DNA of 64,000 bases from Triticum aestivum. Its lineage: Eukaryota; Streptophyta; Magnoliopsida; Poales; Poaceae. Below, one piece after another: positions 22,763-33,189 of the stretch; the stretch's first letter is position 1; each line of letters begins with the position of its first letter. The notes under the pieces were generated by a model that did no database searches, had not been told where the DNA came from, and saw only the letters and a program-made list of their open reading frames with translations. A program made the position numbers and the translations under genes. The DNA lies in assembly GCF_018294505.1 (NCBI RefSeq), contig NC_057802.1, positions 551,718,202 through 551,782,201 on the forward strand. The letters run 5' to 3'.

Positions 22763-25700
22763 ACTCTGACGCAGTGTTGATGAATGCAGAAAAGAAAAGA
22801 CAGAAGTCGCTCCAGTGTAATTCGAAGATAAGCACTAAGCGTTTCAGCGCTCTAATGGGTGCAGTGTCAGCAGTTGGAGACAGTAAACGTAGCTCTGCAG
22901 TTGATGATCTCAATTGCCACACACAACCATCCCAGGTGCTTGCTTTAACTTCGCGCTATCAAATGTGGTTGCGTGTTGCATATGGTGTCTAGCTTGTATT
23001 GCTTCCAATTTGGTTAAATTGCATCTGCTTACTTTACACATTATACCTTTGATAATGACATGCCTTCCTGTTTTTGATACATACTACATATGTCTATTAA
23101 CCATGTTCGTACATCAAGCTAATGCTCTTTTGTATCCCTCGTCAATCACTTATGATGAGACAGTCACCCGAGTGGGTTACAGTGAGACGCCCTACTCATT
23201 TAAAGAGTGCAGTGTCATCCTCCCCACATGATTCTCAAGAAACAACAAGGCTAAATGAAGATAGTCAACGTAGCTCTCTAGTTGATCACCGCAATTCCCC
23301 CACACCACCATCGCAGGTGCTTGCTCTTACTTGGCAGTGTGATATGTGGTTGCATGTTGCATATGGTGTCTACCTTGTAATGCTTCTAATTAGGGTAAAT
23401 TGCATCTGCTTAGTTAACACATTATACCTGTGAATATGACATGCCTTCCTGTTTTTGGTACATACTACGTCTTTCTATTAACCATGTTCTTACATCAAAC
23501 TACTTTTCTTCTGTATCCCTCATCAATGCTCCTAATTTGTTAAATTGCATCTCCTTAGCTTACACATTATACATGTGAATATGACACGCCTTCCTATTTT
23601 TGGTACATACTACATCTGCCTATCACACCATGTTCTTACATCAAACTACTGTTCTTGTGTATCCTGCGTCTATCGCTTATGATGAGACAGTCACGCGCGT
23701 GGGTTAATATGAGACGCAATACTCTTATAAAGAATGCAATTTCATCCTCTCCACATGATTCTCAAGAAACAGCAAGCCTAAATGAAGATATTGAACGTAG
23801 CTCTGTACCTGAAGACCGCACTTCCCCTACACCACCATCACAGGTGCTTGCTCTAACTTCGTAGTGTGATATGTGGTTGCATGTTGCATACGGTGTCTAG
23901 CTTGTAATGCTTCTAATTAGGGTAAATTGCATCTGCTTAGTTTACACACTATACCTGTGAATATGACATGCCTTCCTATTTTTGGTACACACTACATCTA
24001 TGTGTTAACCTTGTTCTTACATGAAACTACCTCTCTTCTGTATCCTGCATCTATCACTTACGATGAGTCACCTTTATTCGTTGCATATTGCATATTATTT
24101 CTAGCCTGTTGCCATGTATTGCTTCTAATTTGGTCAAATACATTTGTTAGGGCACCCTTTTAATTTGGCAGAGTGATATTGGTTTCATCTTTCATATGGT
24201 TTCTAGCTTGCATCGATTCTAACAAGTTCAAGCACCTTGTGCTTAGTTTACACTTTATACATCATACATGTCAATATGTCACGCCGTCCTGTTTTTCATA
24301 CATATTCCATCCTCCTATCATGCGGCTGCCTTACATGAAAGTAGTGTTCGTCAGTATCATGCATCAATGAGTTCTGAAGAGCAAATTTTATTCATTTTTC
24401 TTGTGGGTTTGACTTGACAAGGCAAAATCAAGAAAGAGGAAGGAAAAGAGTAAGGAAGGCAATGATGGTGGTCCTCTGCAGCAACGTATATAGAGCATCT
24501 GTACCGATTCTCCTTGTACTGATAGTGCATTACAAGGTCCAAGTCTCCGCTCCCCTACTCCACCATCCAAGGTGCTTGCTCTAACTTGGCAGTGTGATAT
24601 CTGGTTGCATGTTGCATATGGTGTCTAGCTCGTATTGCTCCTAATTAGTCTAAACTGCATCTGCTTAGCTTTCACATGATACATGTGAATATGACACGCT
24701 TTCCTGTTTTTTGGTACATACTATATTTGTCTATCACACCATGTTCTTACATGAAACTACTCTTCTTGTGTATCCTGCATCAGTCACTTATGATGGGACA
24801 CCTTTAAGTTGGCAGTGTGATATTGGTTTGCATCATGAATATGATTTCTAGCATGTATTGCTTCTAGTTTGATGAACGCCACCTATGACGAGACAGTTTT
24901 AACTTGGCAGAGTGATATTGATTGCACCTTCCATATGGTGTCTTGCAGTGTTTCTAATTTGTTGAAGTGCCTTCTGCTTAGTTACCACATCATAGGTGTG
25001 AATATGTCAAGCCGTCCATTTTTTCATACATATTCCATCCTCGTATCATGACTTTGCCTTTCATCAGAGTAGTGTTCGTCAGTATCATGCATGAATGAGT
25101 TCTGAAGAGCGAATGATATTCCTTTTTCTTGTCGGTATGACCTCACAATGCAAAATCAATAAAGCTGAAGGAAATTGGCAAGGCATTGGATGATGGTGGT
25201 CCTTCCGAGCAACTGAAACGGAGGCTCTCTACAGATTCTACTCCGTCATCCTCCCAACAAGATTCGCAAGACAACGCAAGGCTAGACAGTCAACGTAGTT
25301 GTGTAGATGATGAGCACATCTCCCCTACTCCACCATCACAGGTGCTTGCTCTAACTTGGCACTATTATATGTGGTTGCATGTTGCGTATGATGTCTAGCT
25401 TGTATTGCTTTTAACTTTGTTGAATTGCATCTGCTTACTTTACACATAATGCCTGTGAATATGACATGTGTTCCTGTTTCTACATCAGACTACTCTTCTT
25501 GCATATCCCGCATCAGTCACTTATGATAAGGCACCTTTAAGTCGCCACTGTGATATTGGTTGTGTCTTGCATATGATTTCTAGCATGTACTGCTTCTAAT
25601 TTGTTGAAACGCCATACAGTTTGAACTTGGCAGAGTGATATTGGTTGCATCTTTCATATGGTGTCTAGCTTGCAGTGCTTCTAATTTGTTGAAATGCCTT

Positions 25701-26924
25701 CTGCTTAGTTACCACATCATAGGTGTGAATATGTCACACCATCCTATTTTTCATGCATATTCCATCCTCGCATCATGTGTTTGCCTTTCATCCGAGTAGT
25801 GTTCGTCAGTATCATGCATGAATGAGTTCTGAAGAGCGAATTTTATTCCTTTTTCTTATCGGTTTGACTTCACAATGCAAAATCATTACAGCTGAAGGAA
25901 ATTAGTCCGGCAGTGGATGATGGTGGTCCTTTGGAGCAACTCAAACAGGGGGTCTCTACAGATTCTACTCCGCCATCCTCCCAACAAGATTCGCAAGACA
26001 ACACAAGGCTGGACAGTCAACGTAGCTGTGTAGATGATGAGCACATCTCCCCTACTCCACCATCACAGGTGCTTGCTCTAACTTGACACTATTATATGTG
26101 GTTGCATGTTGTGTATGATGTCTAGCTTGTATTGCTTCTAACTTGAATTGCATCTGCTTACTTTACACATAATGCATGTGAATATGACACGAGTTCTTGT
26201 TTCTAGAACATACCTGTACATGATGAGCACATCTCCCCTACTCCACCATCACAGGTGCTTGCTCTTACTTGGAACTGTTATACGTGGTTGCGTTTTCCGT
26301 ATGATGTCTAGTTTGTATTGCTTCTGATTATGTTGAATTGCATCTGCGTAGCTTACAACTTATACCTGCAACGATCACTTACCCATAAGACACATTTAAC
26401 TTGGGACTGTGATGTAGGTTGCATCTTGCATTGTCTTCTAGCTTGTACTGCTTCTAATTTCTTGAAATGGCACTTACGACGAGACACTTTTTACCTGATA
26501 GAGTGATATTGGTTGCATGTTCATATGGTGCCTAGCTTTCATTTCTTCTAATTTTGTTGAAATGCCTTCCGCTTACTGTTTTTTCATACATATTCCATCC
26601 TCCTATCGTACGTGTGAATATGAAACGCTGTCTTTTTTTGTATATATTCCATCCTCCTATCCTGCGCTTGCCTTACATCAAAGTAGTGTTCGTCTGTATC
26701 ATGCATCAACCAGTTATGCAGAGCTAATTTTATTCATCTTCTTGTGGTTTTGACTTCATAAGGCAATATCAGAAAATAGGAAGGAAAAGAGTAAGTTAGG
26801 GGATGTTGGTGGTCCTCCGGACCGACGCAAACAGAGACTCTCTAGATTTGCCACTGCTACTGCTAATGAAGTTGAAGTCCCAAGTCTACATGATGAGTTC
26901 ATCTCCCATACTCCACCATCGCAG
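22763..26924 (+). repeat. Array of eight exon-plus-intron modules
   Basis: Eight copies of a splice donor of the form CCATC-CAG|GTGCTTGCT lie at 22936, 23317, 23844, 24572, 25342, 26069, 26255 and 26925 (GT positions). The intron sequence after each is similar (TATGTGGTTGCATGTTGCAT and TAGCTTGTATTGCTTCTAA). Candidate exons are 22763-22935, 23164-23316, 23691-23843, 24422-24571, 25165-25341, 25892-26068 and 26763-26924. The seventh donor has only the end of an exon. From the second on, the lengths are 153, 153, 150, 177, 177 and 162 nt, all multiples of three with phase 0 at both sides. Most encode a Lys/Arg-rich start and a hydrophilic end of the type DSQRS-VDD-SPTPPSQ. Only module 4 carries a stop. 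The exon at 27490 has the same K-rich start (MAKSKKSKE). Confidence 0.72.
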
Positions 26925-29900
26925 GTGCTTGCTCTAAGTTGACAGTGTGATCATTGGTTTCATGTTGCATATGTTGTGTAGCCTGTATTTCTTCTTTTTT
27001 GATTAAGTTGCACGTGCTGAGTTCATACGTTATACATGTGCATATGACATGGCTTTCTGTGTCTAGAATACACTGCATCTATCTATCATACCATGTTCTT
27101 ACATCAAAGTACTGTTGTTGTGTATCCCGCATCAGTCACTCATGATTGGACGCTTTTAACAGGGCAGTTTGATAGTGGTTGCATCTTGCATTGATTTCTA
27201 CGTTGTACTGCTTCTAATTTTTCGAATTGCCACTTATGACAAGACACTTTTAACTTGGCAGAGTAATATTGGTTGCATCTTTCATATGGTGTCTAGCTTG
27301 CATTACTTCTATTTTCTTGAAAATCCTTCTGCTTAGTTTGCACATCGTAGCTGTGAATATGTCATGCCGTCCTGTTTTTCTTACATATTCCATCCTCATA
27401 CGGTTGTCTTACATCAAAGTATTGCTTGTCTGTATCATGCATCAATGAGTTCTGAAGAGTGATTTTATTCTTTTGTGTTGTGGGTACAGCTTGACATGGC
27501 AAAGTCAAAAAAGAGCAAGGAAAATAATATAGTAGGGAGTGTTGTTACTCGTCGGGTGAAACGGAAAAGGTTCTGCCGTCGAGATTCTGCTGGTACTTAT
27601 AGTGCAGTAGAAGGTCCAAGCCCACCGGCTAAATCTACAAACACAGTATCACCTGCTCCACCAGCTGCAGCATCCGCTTCAACTGTACCAGCATCTCAAC
27701 CAGTTACTCGTTCGTTTGCTCCGGAACTGGCCAGTTCCCAAGCTGCCTTCACACCTAACACTACTTCCGAAGCACTGCTGACACAACAGGACTTGGCAAG
27801 ATCAGATGAACCTCATGAGCATCAACACCAAGACGGTACCTGACCGAGTCAAGTTGCAGTTGCATGCTCCTTTATATGTACTCTCACAGTTTGATGTACA
27901 CTAACACTTTCCATATTCGTTGTTGAACTAGCACCACGGCGCAAGCGGAAACAGACATCAGCGATAATACTTGACAGATTAACAAAATCTAAAGGAGGAA
28001 GAATGGAGGTCCATTTTGAGGCAGGTTTAAAAAGGCCACGTGATGCTACAGAGTCAGCCAAGTTAGTATCAGAGGCAGCCATTGCCGTTAGGTGTCATGC
28101 ACGTATCCTCCCAACGTGGATCCAGTACAGGAATGAGAAAGACAATACCCAGTTTAACACCTTCCTTGACCATTTATTCGTAAGTAATGTTATTCATCGC
28201 AATTAGTAATATTGTCTTGCTCTGTCCCATACTTTCTAGCTTCCTCCTAATAAGACTCACATTCTTTTTTCAACAGATGAGGTTCAAGTTGGATCCGAAA
28301 GATGATGCAACTAAACAAGCATGCACTCACGTTTTTCAGTCTGCTCTGCGATAGTATCGGTACCACCTTAGAAAATCTCACTTTGAAGGCAAGGCTAACA
28401 ATGAAATCGCCCAAACATCTCCAGTGGAATATATTACAGATGAAGACTGGACAGCCCTTGTTAAACACTGGTCTGACCCAAAGTATCAGGTAGGCTATAT
28501 GTATTTGATCAGACCACATATTGAACTTGTATTTATGTATGTGCCTTACAAGTGTATCTTCTTCTAGGCCAACTGTTTGAAGAACAAAACCAACCGTTCT
28601 AAAGTGAAATTCCAACAGACAACAGGATCTCGTAGCTATATTGCACACTGCGAGGCTCTTGTAAATAGCTGCTACTTCCTTCTTTTTTTTGTGCCATATT
28701 ATCGTATCTATATTGACTTGTTCCAAATACAGAGGAAAGCCCGTGCGGACCAAAAAGAACCTGAACCGAATGCAGTGCAAATCTTCAAGGATTGCCACAC
28801 CAGCAAGATGAAGGGCATGAGCACACCAGTTCAAGCCGCTATTGTAAGTCCTTACTCCTCCTGCCTTGAACTGATTGGTACTGTGATGTGTTCATTTAAC
28901 TACTTGGTTTGCAGCCAATGTCAGTTACTCTGTTCACTTTTATTCACAGTTGTCTTAACGTATCATTTCACCTTACATGCTTTAAAAGAGATGAAGGATA
29001 TTCTTTTGGTCTTGATCTGTAATCTAGTTGTTATGTTCACGTGCGCACACAATGATAAAATAGCCTGTTTGTTTTATATCTGTTTGCCCATGATATGAAT
29101 GATGTCATACTATGTTCATCCTACTTTAAACCATGTCTCTTTATCCTTAGATGTCAACGAATGTGAGGAAATAGACAATACAGTAGGCATGCTACATGGA
29201 CATATGTTCCGAAAGTGATTTTATTATGTAGTTGGCACTACAATACATGCTAATGTATTACAGTAGTTCACCAAAATAAGTTATGTATAAACGTTTAACC
29301 TACTTTGTTTGTTTTTGTCTCATTAGTAACTTATCTGGTACACTAATCTACAAGTTCAAACTTTCAGGAAGCTATGGAACAAATGATTGAACTGCCACAA
29401 CCACCTGAAGGTGACGAGGCTACTACATGCACAATGTCACCTCTTGTTGCAGTGCGTCAGTATCTCTCCACTAACAGTGCAAAAAGCACCTTCCTGCGTA
29501 ATTCTGGGTTGGTTGTCAAGGTAACCTCGTCCAAATCGCCTACTGAACAAAATCTTCCTGCTAGACAAAGTGATATATCTGTGCTCCAGACACAAGTCCA
29601 ATCCCTAATGGACGTTGTTTCAGAAACAAGAATAGTGGTTGAGAAATGTCGTCAGGATATGAATGGTTTTGAAACCAGACTATCAGACATTCGCTTTGTT
29701 GTTCAAGAGCAATGGCGGAAAAAAGGTGGAGATCATGCTGCTCCATCAGATTCTACAGCCTGAAACATTAGCACTCAGGTCAAATGATCTGTGCTTCTAT
29801 ACATCTGATGGTGCTTTTATCTGGAAGGACTGTAAACTTTATGCCAACAGGCCTTTTGTTGTATGGTTGGAAACTATTTTGTTGTGATACAACATTTATG

Positions 29901-29959
29901 ATGCTGCCTCAGGCTGCAGTAATTACGACGCTATTCTTGTATAGTGTAGGTTTATCTTA

Positions 29960-31419
29960 GTAATGTAATCGGCCGAAAACTTCGTAGGAGCCCAACATGC
30001 CAACATTCGTCGGGCCCATTCCAATTGGGCTAAAAACGATTACGGGCCGAAATTGGCATGTAGCCCACTAAAAATATCTGGGCCTAAATCAGCAGAAGCT
30101 TTCATATTTTTCTGGTAGGCATGTGCCCATAGTGGGCCTTTAACAGGCCTAAACACAATTTGGGCCCTCAGTAAAAATAGGTCGTTTACAGGTGTAAATA
30201 TCTCGAGCCCATAAAAACATGGGCCTTTAATAGACCGAAAGTGAGATTGGGCCCTGATTGTGCCAAATAACCCACTGAACTTAGCAGGCCGAAATGGTGG
30301 CCCATTTACGATGCGGATCTTTGACAGGCCGAAATTCGGACGGGCCGTAAATGCGCCGACCTAATACACGGGCCTTTAACAGGCCGGAACTTCGGTCGGG
30401 CTAGATTATCGTCATTTTTATATGGGCCGTTAATGGGCCCGATATGACATTGGGCCACATATGGCCCATGGTTTACGTCCGGCGTTAACAGGCCGAGAAT
30501 GACAACAGGCCGAAAGTGGCCCAAAGCTATAGTGGGCCTCTAACAGGCCGAATGTTAGACATGGCCGAATATGACCCAAATCCCTCACGGTCGTTTATGG
30601 GCCGAAAGTTTTGATGGCCTGTAAATGGGCCCAAATGAAGCCGGACCTTTAACAGGCCGGAAATACACCGGGCCATAATTCGGCCCAATTACTTAGCGGA
30701 GTGTTAACGGGCCAGAAGTGACCATGGGCCGCGTTGATGACAAGTTTAGGACAGGCCGTTGACGGGCCAATTTGACAGAGAATGTTGGGCCTTTAGCTGG
30801 GCCGGCCCATTATGGTCTGCAGAATCTTATGGGCCTTTAGCTGGGCCGGCCCATTGTGGTCCGCAAAATCTTGTGGGCCTTTAGCTGGGCCGGCCCATTA
30901 TGGTCTGCAAAATCGTGTGGGCCTTTAGCTGGGCCGGCCCATTATGGTCCGCTAAATTTTGTGGGCCTTTAGCTGGGCCGGCCCATTATGGTCCGCTAAA
31001 TCTTATGGGCCTTCGGTTGGGTCGGCCCATTTAAACTTTGTGGGCCACTTTTGGGCCGGTCCACGTGTCGGTCCGTCAGCCAATGAGAATTTTACACGTG
31101 GAAAATCGGCATTGGTCCTGGCTGTTAACGGGTTATCGGATCCAAAATCCGACCCGATAGCTTAACGGCGTTCCGTTACGGTGGATGCCACGTGCCGGTC
31201 ACCCTTGACGAAAGCACTTCTGTGACGCGTGATTTATCGTCATGGAAGTGGACACTTCCGTGATGATAATTTTGGCAATGTCATGGAACACTTCTACGAC
31301 AGCACAGGTATGACTATCTTGATTCTGTCATAAATTTGTCATGGATGTACATGCATGACAGAAAACGCGACCTACTGTGACAAACACGTATCATCACGGA
31401 AGTGTATTTTTTTGTAGTG
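29960..31419 (-). mobile_element. CACTA transposon terminus with subterminal repeats
   Basis: Read from the minus strand at 31419 the end is CACTACAAAAAAATACACTT, then GTCACAGTAGGTCGCG, the terminus of the CACTA (En/Spm) type common in Triticeae. Inside lie five or six copies of a 48-bp unit around GGGCCTTTAGCTGGGCCGGC (30785-31035), and before that many diverged GGGCC-TTTAACAGGCC words in both senses. Such arrays bind the transposase in this superfamily. The opposite end was not found, so this is probably a truncated copy inserted just past the Transposase_24-like gene. Confidence 0.85.
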
Positions 31420-31843
31420 CTCCCACCCATCCCCACCCCACACACCCCCACCCCCACACAAACCCGAAGCTCAGTGCCTCCCCTCTGCCCTCTTGTCTCC
31501 CCCTCTCAAATCCTTCTCAAATCCGGAGTATTTGACCGTGGATTTCGAAGCCAACCCCTCCCTTAAGGTATTCTCCTCCGATCCCCTCGTTTTCATCCAT
31601 AGGAATTGTCACATTTGCTCAAATCTTGCTACTTTGGGGAAACCCTAGTTTTGGCTTGGATTTGCAAATTTGTGTTGAATCATGTTATGTTTCTTTGCTA
31701 ATTTGGTATGGTTAGGCTTTCATAGTATACTAGGGTTAGGGTTATGTGTGTTTGATGTTGGTGTTAGGGTTATGCTATGGTTAGGGTTGTGGTTATTGTT
31801 AAGTGGGGGTTAGTGTTAACCAAGAATTCTCGGTTTTGTAGGC
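31420..31843 (+). other. 5' untranslated region and intron of the GRF gene
   Basis: Pyrimidine-rich leader, donor CTTAAG|GTATTC at 31567/31568, intron to TTTTGTAG at 31841. The intron holds several GGGTTAGGGTTATG words, which are telomere-like by chance. Confidence 0.5.
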
Positions 31844-32473
31844 ATGGCTTCATCCGGTTCCATGACGAGGCCACCGTGTGCTAACCAAGAAGACATGCCG
31901 AACAAGTGGGAGGACGCATCTTTGGACAAGGTGAAGGAGAAAGATGTCAACATCCCGCCATGTTGGTGTGGAGATGTTTGCAAGGTGAAGGTGTCCACCG
32001 ACCGAAAGAAATCATGGACGGAAGGGCGGAGATATTTTGTATGCTCGAACTATGCTTATGATCATGCACTTCCAACTAACGCCTATGACCAACCACCGGT
32101 AAGCTCGAGAAGTAAAATGTTACTATCAAATGTGTGTCAACACTAACAAAAATTTTGTATGCAGTCACCGCCTCCTCTATGCAAGTACTTCACGTGGATA
32201 GATCTTGAAGTGCCAGAAGATGTCAAAAAGGACCAATACCAAGATTGTCTTAGGCAGCAATGGCGGTTCGAAGAATCGTTTCGAAGAGGCTTGGAGGAAG
32301 AGCGTCGTCAGAAGGAGAGGATGGAGCAGAAGAAACGAGAGGAGGAGAGGGCACGCCAAGCGAAACTTGCTCGTGAGGAGGAGAGGGCAAGAAAGCTTGC
32401 AAAGGCTCGCGAGGCGCAAGAGGAGGACTCGGCACGTGACAAGAAGGGGAAATGGCCTCGCTCTACTCAGTAG
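31844..32473 (+). CDS. GRF-type zinc-finger, coiled-coil protein
   Basis: Two coding exons, 31844-32098 (85 codons) and 32165-32473, phase 0, give a product of 187 residues. The zinc-binding part spans residues about 38-95: PPCWCGD (Cys40, Cys42), GRRYFVCSNY (Cys67) and PLCKYFTWID (Cys91). This is the C-x-C...C...C pattern of the GRF zinc finger, which binds single-stranded nucleic acid in known cases. Residues about 115-180 form an Arg/Glu-rich helix (EEERRQKERMEQKKREEE), a likely coiled coil. GRF proteins of this small type are often found with PMD genes in plant transposons, and here a PMD gene lies tail to tail 0.7 kb away. No stop or frameshift is seen. The start is the first ATG, three bases into the exon. 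Function in the cell is unknown. Confidence 0.7.
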
Positions 32474-32762
32474 GGACTTCGCTTCGGTGCACTCGTCGTC
32501 AACTATCTTCTAATGAATGTGTCGTGAACTTGTGAGGGCATGTGAGATGTTGGTGAACTATCTTCTAGGGCAAGCTGCCATTTGTCATTTGTAATGAATG
32601 TGTCGTGAACCATGTCATAGTAATGTTTGAATTGTCTTAAGTTATGAACTCATCGGCATAAAATTTGTGTTTGTTCAAATTGATGTGATGCTGTCATTGT
32701 AAGTATTATGATGTTCCGGTGAAACGAACGTGCTATAAACTCTGTTTTTCCAGTAAACAGCC

Positions 32763-33007
32763 GTGCAGCGCCCAGAACACAGGCGCTGCACTATACTGTG
32801 CAGCGCCCAAGGGCGCCTGGCTCTTGGGCGCTGCACTCTGACTTGGTAATTTTCGTGGATGGTCAGTGCTGCAAGCCTTCTGTGGCTCTTTGGATAGCCA
32901 TGGCCAGTTGAGCAGCGCCTATGAGACGGGCGCTGCACTGTATGGTGCGGCGCCTAAGCATTGGGCGCTGCACAGTATAGTGCAGCGCCTAGCTGTTGGG
33001 CGCTGCA
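32763..33007. repeat. Palindrome array beyond the 3' end of the PMD gene
   Basis: Five modules, 32763-32791, 32798-32836, 32911-32938, 32945-32973 and 32980-33007. Each is a hairpin of the form GTGCAGCGCC, 9-19 bp loop, GGCGCTGCAC. Spacers of 6 bp (TATACT-like or AGTATA) separate the adjacent ones. A matching array sits on the other side of the PMD gene. Confidence 0.85.
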
Positions 33008-33189
33008 GTGCTGTTAACTGCCAAACTGCAAAAACAGATGCCATTTTGGCCTCATGCAGGACAATTCAACATTACTACTAGTTCGCAAACACAAATACCA
33101 CACTAGTAAGAGTTCACCAACATATAACATAACCTCACAAGTTCATCAACCTAATGAAACGGCTACAAGAGCACTAACAAACACAAGCA

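Larger units (their letters stand above)
21928..29763 (+). pseudogene. Transposase_24 (Ptta/En/Spm)-like gene with multiplied N-terminal exons
   Basis: Exon 1 is 21928-22036 (MGSSKAAPSSTTSGF, basic and Ser/Thr-rich). An array of repeated exon modules follows (separate entry), then 27490-27835, 27932-28179, 28277-28489, 28568-28660, 28733-28843 and 29368-29763. All phases agree and all introns are GT-AG. The exons from 27932 encode the Transposase_24-type core: RILPTWIQYRNE, DWTALVKHWSDPKYQ, NKTNRSKVKF and CHTSKMKGMSTPVQ. A short Gln-rich coiled-coil-like tail ends at the TGA at 29761. This family derives from En/Spm-type transposons and is often kept as host genes; no DDE catalytic domain is seen here. 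In-frame TAGs lie at 28352 (core) and 24491 (module 4). An AG at 28353-28354 could act as an alternative in-frame acceptor and remove the first of these. Either a decayed gene or one rescued by splicing. Confidence 0.68.

Noticed and set aside
31725..31800. GGGTTAGGGTTATG words, telomere-like
   Set aside because: Only a few imperfect units inside an intron; not a telomere or a true interstitial array.
32763..33007. CRISPR-like array of short repeats and spacers
   Set aside because: The units are palindromes in plant DNA with 6-bp spacers; there are no cas genes and the structure fits transposon subterminal repeats.
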